DNA of 9,044 nt from positions 1 through 9,044 of the forward strand of contig JAEZVB010000079.1 in NCBI GenBank assembly GCA_023443285.1, in the 5' to 3' direction. The DNA comes from Bacillota bacterium. Its GTDB lineage: Bacteria > Bacillota > Negativicutes > Sporomusales > Sporomusaceae. Shown here one piece after another: positions 1 through 5,767 of the stretch (position 1 is its first letter; every line of letters starts with the position of its first letter). The position numbers and the translations under genes are program-made. The notes under the pieces were generated by a model. That model worked only from the letters and a program-made list of their open reading frames with translations, was not told the DNA's origin and searched no databases.

Positions 1-2
1 AA

Positions 3-143
3 GCATCTGGGGAAACGCAGATGGTATCAGCGGCAACAGAAGAGCAATCAGCGTCCATGCAAGAAATCGACTCAGCCAGTCAGGAATTGGCCAAACTGGC
101 TGTAGAACTACGGGAAACTATTAATAAGTTTCAAGTTTCATAG
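3..143 (+). CDS. Methyl-accepting chemotaxis protein, C-terminal end (partial)
   Basis: Reading frame 3 is open from the left edge to the TAG at 141-143 and encodes the last 46 residues of a chemoreceptor. The segment MVSAATEEQSASMQEI is the typical C-terminal part of the cytoplasmic signalling coiled coil, with the Ala/Glu/Gln/Ser heptads that include methylation-helix residues. It is followed by the usual tail with ELAKLA and a short end (KFQVS). Such receptors relay ligand binding to CheA/CheW and control flagellar rotation. The sensory domain and start lie outside the window, so the ligand is unknown. No CheR-tethering pentapeptide of the NWETF type is seen at the C-terminus. The family call is firm for so short a piece; nothing can be said about which receptor it is. 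Confidence 0.85.
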   Translation, partial: ASGETQMVSAATEEQSASMQEIDSASQELAKLAVELRETINKFQVS

Positions 144-200
144 CATGGGAGACGATCCAAGAAGCTTTTCTTTGCCCCTTTAGCTAAAGAGAAAGGGAAT

Positions 201-311
201 CTGTGCCGTTTAAAATGAGCGGAACGATAATATGTGCATTAGCAAGAAAATCATCAACCCGATAAAGCCGGGGAACGTTAGCGCCATGGCAAACGGCAGG
301 CAGAGTTTTTT
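201..311 (+). ncRNA. Candidate structured RNA ending in a T7 run
   Basis: Seen directly: TGCCGTTT at 204-211 is the exact reverse complement of AAACGGCA at 291-298, closing an 80-nt interior. CTG (201-203) can extend this with CAG (301-303) across a GG bulge. Inside it a second helix is possible: GCG-G-AACG (219-226) with CGTT-AG-CGC (276-284). A small CCCG/CGGG hairpin lies around 258-273. Seven T follow at 305-311, so the closing helix plus T-run also looks like an intrinsic terminator. I tried to fit c-di-GMP, cobalamin, SAM, glycine, THF and other common riboswitch cores and none matched. It could be a small RNA, a regulated leader remnant or just the chemoreceptor terminator. Confidence 0.25.
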
Positions 312-345
312 TACAAAGTGCTTTGCGAGAAACGTGGAAATATTT

Positions 346-393
346 ATAAAGAAAAGCTATTTGTCCAGTTATAGACAAATAGCTTTTCTTTAT
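346..393. terminator. Bidirectional intrinsic terminator, 20-bp stem
   Basis: AAAGAAAAGCTATTTGTC (348-365) and its exact reverse complement (374-391) flank an 8-nt loop; two further A-T pairs extend the stem to 346/393. The descending arm ends in TTTTCTTTAT on either strand, so it can stop transcription of the chemoreceptor unit from the left and of the kinase gene from the right. The stem is long and perfectly paired, more than termination needs. Confidence 0.75.
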
Positions 394-535
394 GTCTAGA
401 TAATACCGCAAAATTACCTCCCATACCCATACCCATTCTCAGGCTTTACTTTAATTAAATAACAAGGGACAGCATGAGTAGTTAGCTTAGTTAGTCCGTT
501 AGCCCAGGAGGATCTGAATTTCTGGCAGATGTGGT

Positions 536-2122
536 TTAGAAAACAAATTTTACAGAGACACTTGTCTCCAAAGTATTAGATTGGATAAATATCCTGGCAT
601 TATGTCTTGAGGCAATGCTAAAGCATACAGCCAATCCTAAACCAGTCCCATCGTCTTTAGTGGTAAAAAAAGGTGTACCTATCTTATCTAATATCTCTGC
701 CGGAATTCCTATACCGTTATCTTGAATCTGCAGGACAGTCGTTTCATTATCCATGAAAGTGCATATGTTGATAACCCCGCCCCGGTTTGTGGCCTCTAAA
801 GCATTCCGCACTAAATTAACGACAAGTTGGCGTATCTCACTATTGTCTAATAGCAAAGTTTGAATATCACCTGGTGTCCAGTGAATAACTTTACTTTCTC
901 GCGTTGCCTCTGAAATTAACAAGGGAAGCAAGCCGTCAATGATTTGATTTAGATCATGTGCTTCTTTCTGAACTGACTTGTTCTTGGCGAGGGAAAGATA
1001 GTCTGTGATAATCTTGTTAGCGCAATCTAATTCTTCAATCATCAGATCAAAATGCCCTACATGAGCTTGGTAACACTCTTTATTCCTTAACATTTGCAGA
1101 TAACCGCGAACCGTGGTCATAGGGTTTCTTATTTCATGAGCTAAGCCGGCTGCCATTTCACCAATCAAACTCAGCCTGTCAAGACGTTCGATTTCTTTTG
1201 CGAACTTCTTGTGCTCTGTTATGTCTATATTCATGCACACTAACTCTTTCTTTCCAGTGGACAAACGGATAGGGAACAAAGTTGCGTAAATATATTTTTC
1301 ATGGCCGCTTTTATCTATGAGTTTATGTTCTATAGGACCATAGAGCGAATTGGTAAAGGTAATTTCTTTCATGATAGACATTAATTGTTCTGAATCCTCA
1401 GCAGATAATATCTCTCTAAAATGTCTCCCAATTACATCTTTCTGCCTAAAGCCGGACAACTGCTCAGAGGCAGCATTCCAAAAGGTAATGTTGCCCTGCT
1501 CGTCATAGGCTTGAAAGGCAACATTTGGTGTGCTGTTAAATATCATAAAGATTTGTTCATCGCTTCGCTTTAGTGCTTGTTTTTGCTGTTCAATTTGTCT
1601 AAGGCGGGGCACTGCCAAATCAGCTATCATTTCTGCAAATTCAACAGAAAAATGCATAATATCGTCCAGCTTTTCTTGAGTATATATAGGAACCTTGGCA
1701 AGGGCCGCCAGATAAGCTTCTTTATCGAAGCCATAGCGCTCGGCCTGATGAATAAAATAACTTACATCAGGTTTTTCAAACAAAAATTGTCCTTGAAAAA
1801 CATTGGCTACATGTAGTCCGTCGATAATGATCGGAGCAACCGCATCGATTAAGCCATTTGGACATGTATAACACAGATACGGCTTGGTATCTATATGTTT
1901 GGCAAGCTGTTGCTTGATGCAATCGTCGCTTTGTCTGCATAGTTCTTCTGTATACGAATTTTTTCTGTGGAAATTTTGACAAATCTCTTGCCATCCAACT
2001 GATACTAATATATTTCCTTTGATATCAAGGATTCCTATGGGGATTCCTGTTGCGTGATAAAGACTTTGCATAAGCTTATTAAGTTTATTTATATCCACCA
2101 AATCGCTAAAATTATAGAGCAT
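536..2122 (-). CDS. PocR-PAS sensor histidine kinase (orphan, cytosolic)
   Basis: A soluble sensor kinase of 528 residues; no membrane helix or signal peptide is visible. Numbering from the chosen start, residues about 7-170 form a PocR sensory domain. Its Cys-rich core is C48, C62, C68 and the pair C84-x2-C87 followed by NGLIDAVAPI and a GQF segment. A PAS domain follows at about 190-302 (FWNAASEQLSGF). The HisKA helix has the phospho-acceptor H329 in GLAHEIRNP, and the ATPase domain has N-box NLVRNALEA, G1 DNGIGIP, F-box TPFFTTK and G2 GTGLGL, so all catalytic boxes are intact. PocR domains are thought to bind small molecules. Start choice: the ATG at 2131 directly abuts AAGG with no spacing, while the ATG at 2122 has AAGGA eight bases upstream. 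No response regulator lies next to it; its target is unknown. It is transcribed divergently from the carrier/hydrolase operon, which it may control. Confidence 0.9.
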   Translation of the reverse strand: MLYNFSDLVDINKLNKLMQSLYHATGIPIGILDIKGNILVSVGWQEICQNFHRKNSYTEELCRQSDDCIKQQLAKHIDTKPYLCYTCPNGLIDAVAPIIIDGLHVANVFQGQFLFEKPDVSYFIHQAERYGFDKEAYLAALAKVPIYTQEKLDDIMHFSVEFAEMIADLAVPRLRQIEQQKQALKRSDEQIFMIFNSTPNVAFQAYDEQGNITFWNAASEQLSGFRQKDVIGRHFREILSAEDSEQLMSIMKEITFTNSLYGPIEHKLIDKSGHEKYIYATLFPIRLSTGKKELVCMNIDITEHKKFAKEIERLDRLSLIGEMAAGLAHEIRNPMTTVRGYLQMLRNKECYQAHVGHFDLMIEELDCANKIITDYLSLAKNKSVQKEAHDLNQIIDGLLPLLISEATRESKVIHWTPGDIQTLLLDNSEIRQLVVNLVRNALEATNRGGVINICTFMDNETTVLQIQDNGIGIPAEILDKIGTPFFTTKDDGTGLGLAVCFSIASRHNARIFIQSNTLETSVSVKFVF

Positions 2123-2180
2123 GATCGTCATCCTTACACATATTGAGGTAATCCCCCTGTGATAGTTTTTAAAATAAGCA

Positions 2181-2193
2181 TTCTACGGTAGAA
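2181..2193. promoter_or_regulatory. Short palindrome, possible operator
   Basis: TTCTACGGTAGAA is a perfect 6-1-6 palindrome about 60 bases upstream of the kinase start. Its size and position fit a dimeric regulator near the kinase promoter. No known box was recognised. Confidence 0.3.
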
Positions 2194-2224
2194 GCTTAAT
2201 AGTATTTGTCATGTTTCCGTAACT

Positions 2225-2276
2225 ACCAATAAAATTCCTGCCCAATTAGTAATGATTTTACGGGAATTTTATTGGT
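2225..2276. promoter_or_regulatory. Spaced 14-bp inverted repeat upstream of carrier promoter
   Basis: ACCAATAAAATTCC (2225-2238) and its exact reverse complement (2263-2276) are separated by 24 nt. The right arm ends 16 bp before the proposed -35 box, a usual place for an activator. It has no T-run and lies upstream of the proposed transcription start, so a pair of protein-binding half-sites is more likely than a terminator, though a hairpin in a longer transcript is possible. Confidence 0.4.
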
Positions 2277-2292
2277 GTCAGATAGATACTAC

Positions 2293-2321
2293 TAGAAAAA
2301 CATACGGTTATTTAGTATAAT
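2293..2321 (+). promoter_or_regulatory. Sigma-A-like promoter of the carrier/hydrolase operon
   Basis: A perfect -10 box TATAAT (2316-2321) lies 17 bp from TAGAAA (2293-2298), which matches four of six -35 positions. Transcription would start near 2328 and give a leader of about 150 nt before the carrier ATG. The weak -35 fits a promoter helped by an activator bound at the inverted repeat just upstream. Confidence 0.5.
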
Positions 2322-2341
2322 TATGCATGGCGGGATAAGAC

Positions 2342-2384
2342 TGGCAAAGGTGCTTGTTTTATTGTTAAAACAGCGTCTTTGCCA
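2342..2384 (+). terminator. Leader hairpin with T-run, possible attenuator
   Basis: TGGCAAAG (2342-2349) pairs with CTTTGCCA (2377-2384), and inside it TGTTTTA pairs with TAAAACA around a TTGT loop. Two G-C and two G-T pairs with one bulged T join the two parts into a nearly continuous stem of about 19 bp. TTTT follows directly. It lies downstream of the proposed promoter and upstream of the carrier gene, the position of a transcription attenuator. It could equally end a short transcript entering from upstream; no alternative antiterminator helix was established. Confidence 0.4.
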
Positions 2385-2478
2385 TTTTGATGTAAAGAGA
2401 AAAGGAGGAATAAGCGGTTTTATGTAGTTATCGCAAGAATGTTTATAATGAATTTGTTGTAGGGGAGAGGGATAATAT

Positions 2479-3732
2479 ATGATGCTTACAATTGGTATTA
2501 TTATAGTAATTGCTACAATTTATTTTTTAGTTAAGCGCTATGACGCACGATTAGTATTATTAGGCTCTGGTATTATTATGGCTTGTGTGGCGGGTACGCC
2601 GATGGTTTCCTTGAATGCATTTGCAAAGGACATGACCAATAGCGGTTTGATTCAGGCTGTTTGTTCTGTTATGGGTTTTGCAATGGTCATGAAGTACACA
2701 GAATGTGATAAACATTTAATTAACCTTATGGCAAACGGTCTTTCTAAAGTTCGTCCACTACTCATTCCCGGGGTTGTTATTGCAACCTATGCTGTTAATA
2801 TTGCCTTGCCAAGTGCGGCCGGAACGGCAGCGGCCGCAGGTGCGATTTTTGTGCCGCTCATGATGTCGGCAGGTGTACACCCGGCGATGGCAGGAGCTGC
2901 GGTAAAATGCGGTACTTATGGCAGTATGCTGAATCCTGGTTTGGCTCATAACCCCTTTGTTGCGAAAATTGCCGGTGTAGGTGTTATGGATGTTATCGGC
3001 TTCCATTATAAAGCCAATATTGCATCATTGATTATTGCAACAATTATGATTACCTTAATTGCCTATTATAAAAAAGAACATAAAGGATATATTGCCGAAG
3101 GCCTGGAAGTGGAAGAATCTTTCAAAGTGAATTTCCTGTATGCGTTGATGCCGATGTTTCCGATTGCAATTCTAATACTCGGGGCAACAGGCGTTGTTCC
3201 GGCATTCAAAATGGGTGTGCCGCAAGCCATGATTATTGGGGCACTGTGTGCCTTGCTTGTCACGAGAAAAAATCCGGTCAACCTGAGCAATGCATTCTTT
3301 GACGGTATGGGGAAGGCCTATGGCGAAATCCTGGGTATTATTATTGCCGCCGGTGTATTTGTTTCGGGCTTGACAGCTATGGGACTTGTTAAAGCTTTTA
3401 TGACAGCTATGTTGAACAATCCGGCGATTGTCAAGGTTTGTGCAGCGGTTGGCCCGTTCATTTTGGGATTGGTCGTTGGTTCCGGTGATGCGGCAACCTT
3501 TGCCTTTAATGAAGCGATTACACCGCATGCAGCAGATTTCGGAATGTCCCAGGTGCAAATGGGTAGTATGGCAACTTTGGGTGGTACACTTGGACGTACC
3601 ATGTCACCAATTGCCGGTGCTACTATAATCATCGCCGGTATTGCCGGTGTTAACCCGATGGAAATCACCAAACGCAACGGCTTACCCATGATTGGTGCTA
3701 TGATTGTTGGTATGGCCTTCTTGTTAATGTAG
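2479..3732 (+). CDS. DcuC-family anaerobic C4-dicarboxylate-type carrier
   Basis: A 417-residue integral membrane protein with roughly ten to twelve hydrophobic segments, starting with one at residues 3-18. It resembles E. coli DcuC, which is longer (about 460 residues) and moves fumarate, succinate or malate in anaerobic growth. The best matched part is the C-terminal half: GMGKAYGEILGIIIAAGVF at about 276-294, GSGDAATFAF at 334-343, the signature GRTMSPIAG at 372-380, and NPMEITKR at 392-399. A Gly/Ala/Ser-rich hairpin (110-125, SAAGTAAAAGA) is typical of the ion-transporter superfamily. The start is one of two adjacent ATGs behind GGGGAGAGG. It leads an operon with an AbgA-like hydrolase 61 bases downstream, so its real cargo may be the hydrolase substrate or one of its products rather than a plain C4 acid. 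Family call is strong; substrate is unknown. Confidence 0.88.
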   Translation: MMLTIGIIIVIATIYFLVKRYDARLVLLGSGIIMACVAGTPMVSLNAFAKDMTNSGLIQAVCSVMGFAMVMKYTECDKHLINLMANGLSKVRPLLIPGVVIATYAVNIALPSAAGTAAAAGAIFVPLMMSAGVHPAMAGAAVKCGTYGSMLNPGLAHNPFVAKIAGVGVMDVIGFHYKANIASLIIATIMITLIAYYKKEHKGYIAEGLEVEESFKVNFLYALMPMFPIAILILGATGVVPAFKMGVPQAMIIGALCALLVTRKNPVNLSNAFFDGMGKAYGEILGIIIAAGVFVSGLTAMGLVKAFMTAMLNNPAIVKVCAAVGPFILGLVVGSGDAATFAFNEAITPHAADFGMSQVQMGSMATLGGTLGRTMSPIAGATIIIAGIAGVNPMEITKRNGLPMIGAMIVGMAFLLM

Positions 3733-3793
3733 GAGCTTAGCAGTTAGTTTCCGGCATTTATTTAGAACACAAATGACAAAGGAATGTATTGCT

Positions 3794-5104
3794 ATGGATA
3801 GAAAAATCAAAGAACTCGTTCATTCACTAAAAAATAAACTCATTGAGCGCCGCCGTGATTTTCATAAACATGCCGAAGTTGCCTGGACGGAGTTTCGAAC
3901 TGCGGCAATCGTAGCCGATACGCTTACCACGTTAGGCTATAAAGTGCTTGTTGGTGATGAGACAGTAGCGACTGAGGCAATAATGGGGGAGCCGGCTGCT
4001 GATGTTCTAAAACAGCACATGGAACGGGCGATAGCGCAAGGAGCTTCACCGGAGTGGGTTGCAAAAATGGCAGGTGGAAAAACCGGTGTTGTCGGTATTC
4101 TTACATTTCCTAAGCCCGGGCCAACAGTAGCATTACGTTTTGATATGGATGCCAACGATGCTATTGAAGCAGAAGAAACTACTCATCGACCCTTCAAGGA
4201 AGGCTTTGCGTCAGTCAACCGGGGAGCCATGCATGCCTGTGGACATGACGGACATACCGCAGTCGGCTTAGCAGTAGCTGAAGTATTATCTACTTGCAAA
4301 TTTGAATTAGCAGGGACAGTCAAGCTCATTTTCCAGCCTGCCGAAGAAGGGGTGCGTGGTGCCCGGGCGATGATGGAAAAAGGTGTAGTTGATGATGTTG
4401 ATGTGCTTATTGGTATGCATCTGGGCTTTAATACTAATAAGACAGGTCAGCTCGCCTGCCAGATTGATGGTTTTCTGGCCACTACTAAGCTTGACGCTAT
4501 TTTTACCGGGGTGGCCTCCCATGCGGGTGCTGCTCCCGAAGCCGGGCGTAATGCGCTATTAGCTGCTGCGAGTGCTGCACTTAATCTTCATGCCATCCCC
4601 CGCCATAGTAAAGGGCCATCACGGATTAACGTGGGTCAACTGCAAGCGGGAACAGGCCGGAATGTCGTTCCGGCCAATGCTGTGCTAAAACTGGAGACCC
4701 GTGGCACTACCAGTGTTATTAATGAATTCATGTTCACTGAATCAATCAGGGTTATCAAGGCGGCCGCTGACATGTACGGTGTTAGTGTGGAATTAAAAGA
4801 AATGGGAGGCGCCGCCGGCGCAGAAAGTGACCGTTCTTTGGTGGACAGTCTCGAAGCTACCGGCAGGCGGATGGGGATTTTTGAAGAAATCATTCCCCGT
4901 TGCTATTTCGGTGCCAGTGAGGACTGCACTTATTTCATGGAGCGGGTGCAACAGCGTGGCGGCCGGGCAGCCTATATTATGATTGGTGCTGACATTGCGG
5001 CAGGGCACCATGATTTGCGGTTTGACTTTGACGAAAGTGCATTAAGTAAAGCTGCAGAATTTATTGCAACGGCTACTGTTGATTTGCTTACGTCGCAAAA
5101 ATAA
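3794..5104 (+). CDS. abgA: AbgA-like M20 amidohydrolase (aminobenzoyl-glutamate type)
   Basis: A cytosolic metal-dependent amidohydrolase of the M20 aminoacylase/carboxypeptidase group. From the start at 3794 it has 436 residues, which as I recall is the length of E. coli AbgA, and the N-terminus (LIERRRDFHKHAEVAWTEFRTA) lines up with it. Numbering from that start, the metal-site motifs are DMDA (117-120), HACGHDGH with Cys149 and His151, QPAEEG with Glu184 and Glu185, His209 in GMHLG, and a C-terminal GHH (His405, His406). The dimerisation-domain His is in SHAGAAPE (His243). In E. coli AbgA pairs with AbgB to split p-aminobenzoyl-glutamate into p-aminobenzoate and glutamate; no AbgB gene is present here. 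An in-frame ATG at 3773 has no ribosome binding site, whereas 3794 has AAAGGA ten bases upstream. Substrate could also be another N-acyl amino acid. It is the last gene of the carrier operon. Confidence 0.85.
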   Translation: MDRKIKELVHSLKNKLIERRRDFHKHAEVAWTEFRTAAIVADTLTTLGYKVLVGDETVATEAIMGEPAADVLKQHMERAIAQGASPEWVAKMAGGKTGVVGILTFPKPGPTVALRFDMDANDAIEAEETTHRPFKEGFASVNRGAMHACGHDGHTAVGLAVAEVLSTCKFELAGTVKLIFQPAEEGVRGARAMMEKGVVDDVDVLIGMHLGFNTNKTGQLACQIDGFLATTKLDAIFTGVASHAGAAPEAGRNALLAAASAALNLHAIPRHSKGPSRINVGQLQAGTGRNVVPANAVLKLETRGTTSVINEFMFTESIRVIKAAADMYGVSVELKEMGGAAGAESDRSLVDSLEATGRRMGIFEEIIPRCYFGASEDCTYFMERVQQRGGRAAYIMIGADIAAGHHDLRFDFDESALSKAAEFIATATVDLLTSQK

Positions 5105-5218
5105 TGAGTTCTGGGAAATAAGCAAAGTCGAAAGAACGGCTGGCTTATGTCAGGAATATATAATTTGATGGTAAAAAGCAAAGTTAGCCTCATTCAGGTG
5201 GGGTTAGCAAAATAATAT

Positions 5219-5252
5219 AAACTGCCTCGAAGTTTTGACTTCGAGGCAGTTT
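5219..5252 (+). terminator. Intrinsic terminator of the carrier/hydrolase operon
   Basis: AAACTGCCTCGAAGT (5219-5233) pairs perfectly with ACTTCGAGGCAGTTT (5238-5252) around a TTTG loop: a 15-bp stem with a GC-rich core, followed by GTATTTCT. It lies 114 bases after the hydrolase stop codon and separates that operon from the padR unit. Confidence 0.85.
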
Positions 5253-5341
5253 GTATTTCTAGAAAATTGTGCAGAGGCAAGTTTCTGGCAAAGACCTGGG
5301 GTACAAAATAGTGCGACAAGCGAATGAAGCTAAGAAAAAGT

Positions 5342-5370
5342 TTGCAAAAAAATGGGAAATAGGATATTAT
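5342..5370 (+). promoter_or_regulatory. Sigma-A-like promoter of the padR operon
   Basis: TTGCAA (5342-5347) and TATTAT (5365-5370) are separated by exactly 17 bp and match four of six and five of six consensus positions. Transcription would start near 5377, inside the CATAG operator, leaving a leader of about 50 nt before the padR ATG. Confidence 0.65.
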
Positions 5371-5375
5371 CAATA

Positions 5376-5395
5376 CATAGATATACTATGCATAG
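5376..5395 (+). promoter_or_regulatory. CATAG operator, probable PadR autoregulatory site
   Basis: Three half-sites lie in a row: CATAG (5376-5380), its reverse complement CTATG (5386-5390) after ATATA, and CATAG again (5391-5395) immediately after. The last two form the perfect palindrome CTATGCATAG. The array begins five bases after the -10 box and covers the expected transcription start, so binding would block initiation. PadR-family repressors commonly control their own operon through such AT-rich dyads; that the adjacent PadR binds here is inference. Confidence 0.55.
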
Positions 5396-5425
5396 CGATT
5401 CGATGATTGTAGAGGAGGTTAGCAT

Positions 5426-5767
5426 ATGCGAGTCAATAAGGAACTTCTAAAAGGAAGTACGGTTATCCTTATCCTAAAATTGCTTGAACGAAAACCCATG
5501 TACGGTTATGAAATGATTAAGGAAATGGAAGATAACTCTGGAGGAGTGTTCCAATTTAAGGAGGGAACACTTTACCCCATATTACATTCGCTAGAATTGA
5601 ATGGAATGCTCGAGGCATATTGGTCAGATGCTCAGGGAAACCGGCCCCGGAAATATTATCGAATAACAGAGCCAGGCAGATTGCAGCTCGAAGAAAAAAG
5701 GCGAGAATGGGTTGTATTTCGTTCGGCAGTCGAGCAGATTTTAGGGGAGGCGATTGTATGTATTTAG
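5426..5767 (+). CDS. PadR-family transcriptional regulator
   Basis: A 113-residue DNA-binding protein of the short (LmrR/PadR subfamily 2) type. Residues about 1-85 form the winged helix: LKGSTVILILKLL (helix 1), MYGYEMIKEME (helix 2, the classic PadR YGYE motif), KEGTLYPILHSLE (recognition helix) and a wing with GNRPRKYYRIT followed by GR. A single C-terminal helix (about 86-107) would give the dimer contact. It has a strong ribosome binding site (GAGGAGG) before the ATG. Its last ten bases overlap the start of the HAAS-SEDS gene, so the two are translationally coupled. In many Firmicutes PadR proteins of this size are paired with membrane proteins carrying a HAAS domain, suggesting that the partner modulates the repressor. 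Effector unknown. Confidence 0.92.
   Translation: MRVNKELLKGSTVILILKLLERKPMYGYEMIKEMEDNSGGVFQFKEGTLYPILHSLELNGMLEAYWSDAQGNRPRKYYRITEPGRLQLEEKRREWVVFRSAVEQILGEAIVCI

Larger units (their letters stand above)
144..535. other. Gene-poor spacer between chemoreceptor and kinase genes
   Basis: About 390 bases between the two converging genes. It holds a possible folded RNA (201-311) and a long bidirectional terminator hairpin (346-393), described separately. A 75-codon minus-strand reading frame (184-411, TTG start) crosses both structures and has no recognisable domain; I do not call it. A minus-strand frame at 344-436 starts with a Gly-rich MGMGMGGNFAVL and is discussed as a possible remnant. Bases 437-535 show nothing I can name. 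Confidence 0.5.
2132..2478. other. Divergent control region between kinase and carrier operon
   Basis: About 350 bases separate the two divergent genes and contain no gene. In order: a short palindrome (2181-2193), a 14-bp inverted repeat with 24-nt spacer (2225-2276), a vegetative-type promoter pointing right (2293-2321), a leader hairpin followed by TTTT (2342-2384), a strong ribosome binding site with no proper gene behind it (2401-2408, followed by ATG-TAG at 2422), and then the real ribosome binding site of the carrier gene (GGGGAGAGG at 2462-2470). No clear promoter for the kinase could be picked out. Confidence 0.6.
5105..5425. other. Spacer between carrier operon and PadR operon
   Basis: About 320 bases without a gene. 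It contains the operon terminator (5219-5252) and the promoter and operator of the padR unit (5342-5395). Bases 5105-5218 hold two direct GTTAGC copies (5183-5188 and 5203-5208) and nothing else I can name; 5253-5341 shows no recognisable element. Confidence 0.5.

Noticed and set aside
201..303. c-di-GMP-I or other known riboswitch core
   Set aside because: AAAGCC and GGCAAAC motifs occur but in the wrong order and without the conserved tetraloop helix, and no downstream gene follows on that strand.
184..411. A 75-codon minus-strand frame with TTG start behind GGGAGGT
   Set aside because: It runs through the 20-bp terminator hairpin and the folded 201-311 element, starts with a rare codon and shows no domain; base pairing explains the sequence better than coding.
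2342..2357. TGGCAAAGGTGCTTG as a sigma-54 (-24/-12) promoter
   Set aside because: GG is present, but GC is not at the required 10-bp distance; the TTG is displaced by one base and the whole lies inside a hairpin arm.
3172..3689. Overlapping reading frames of 123-128 codons opposite the DcuC gene
   Set aside because: They are antisense shadows of a clearly coding membrane-protein gene, with no ribosome binding site or recognisable domain.
5620..5757. Upstream in-frame extension of the HAAS-SEDS gene
   Set aside because: It lies wholly inside padR, has no ribosome binding site, encodes a basic stretch unlike HAAS proteins, and the ATG at 5758 has a strong site and gives the normal N-terminus.
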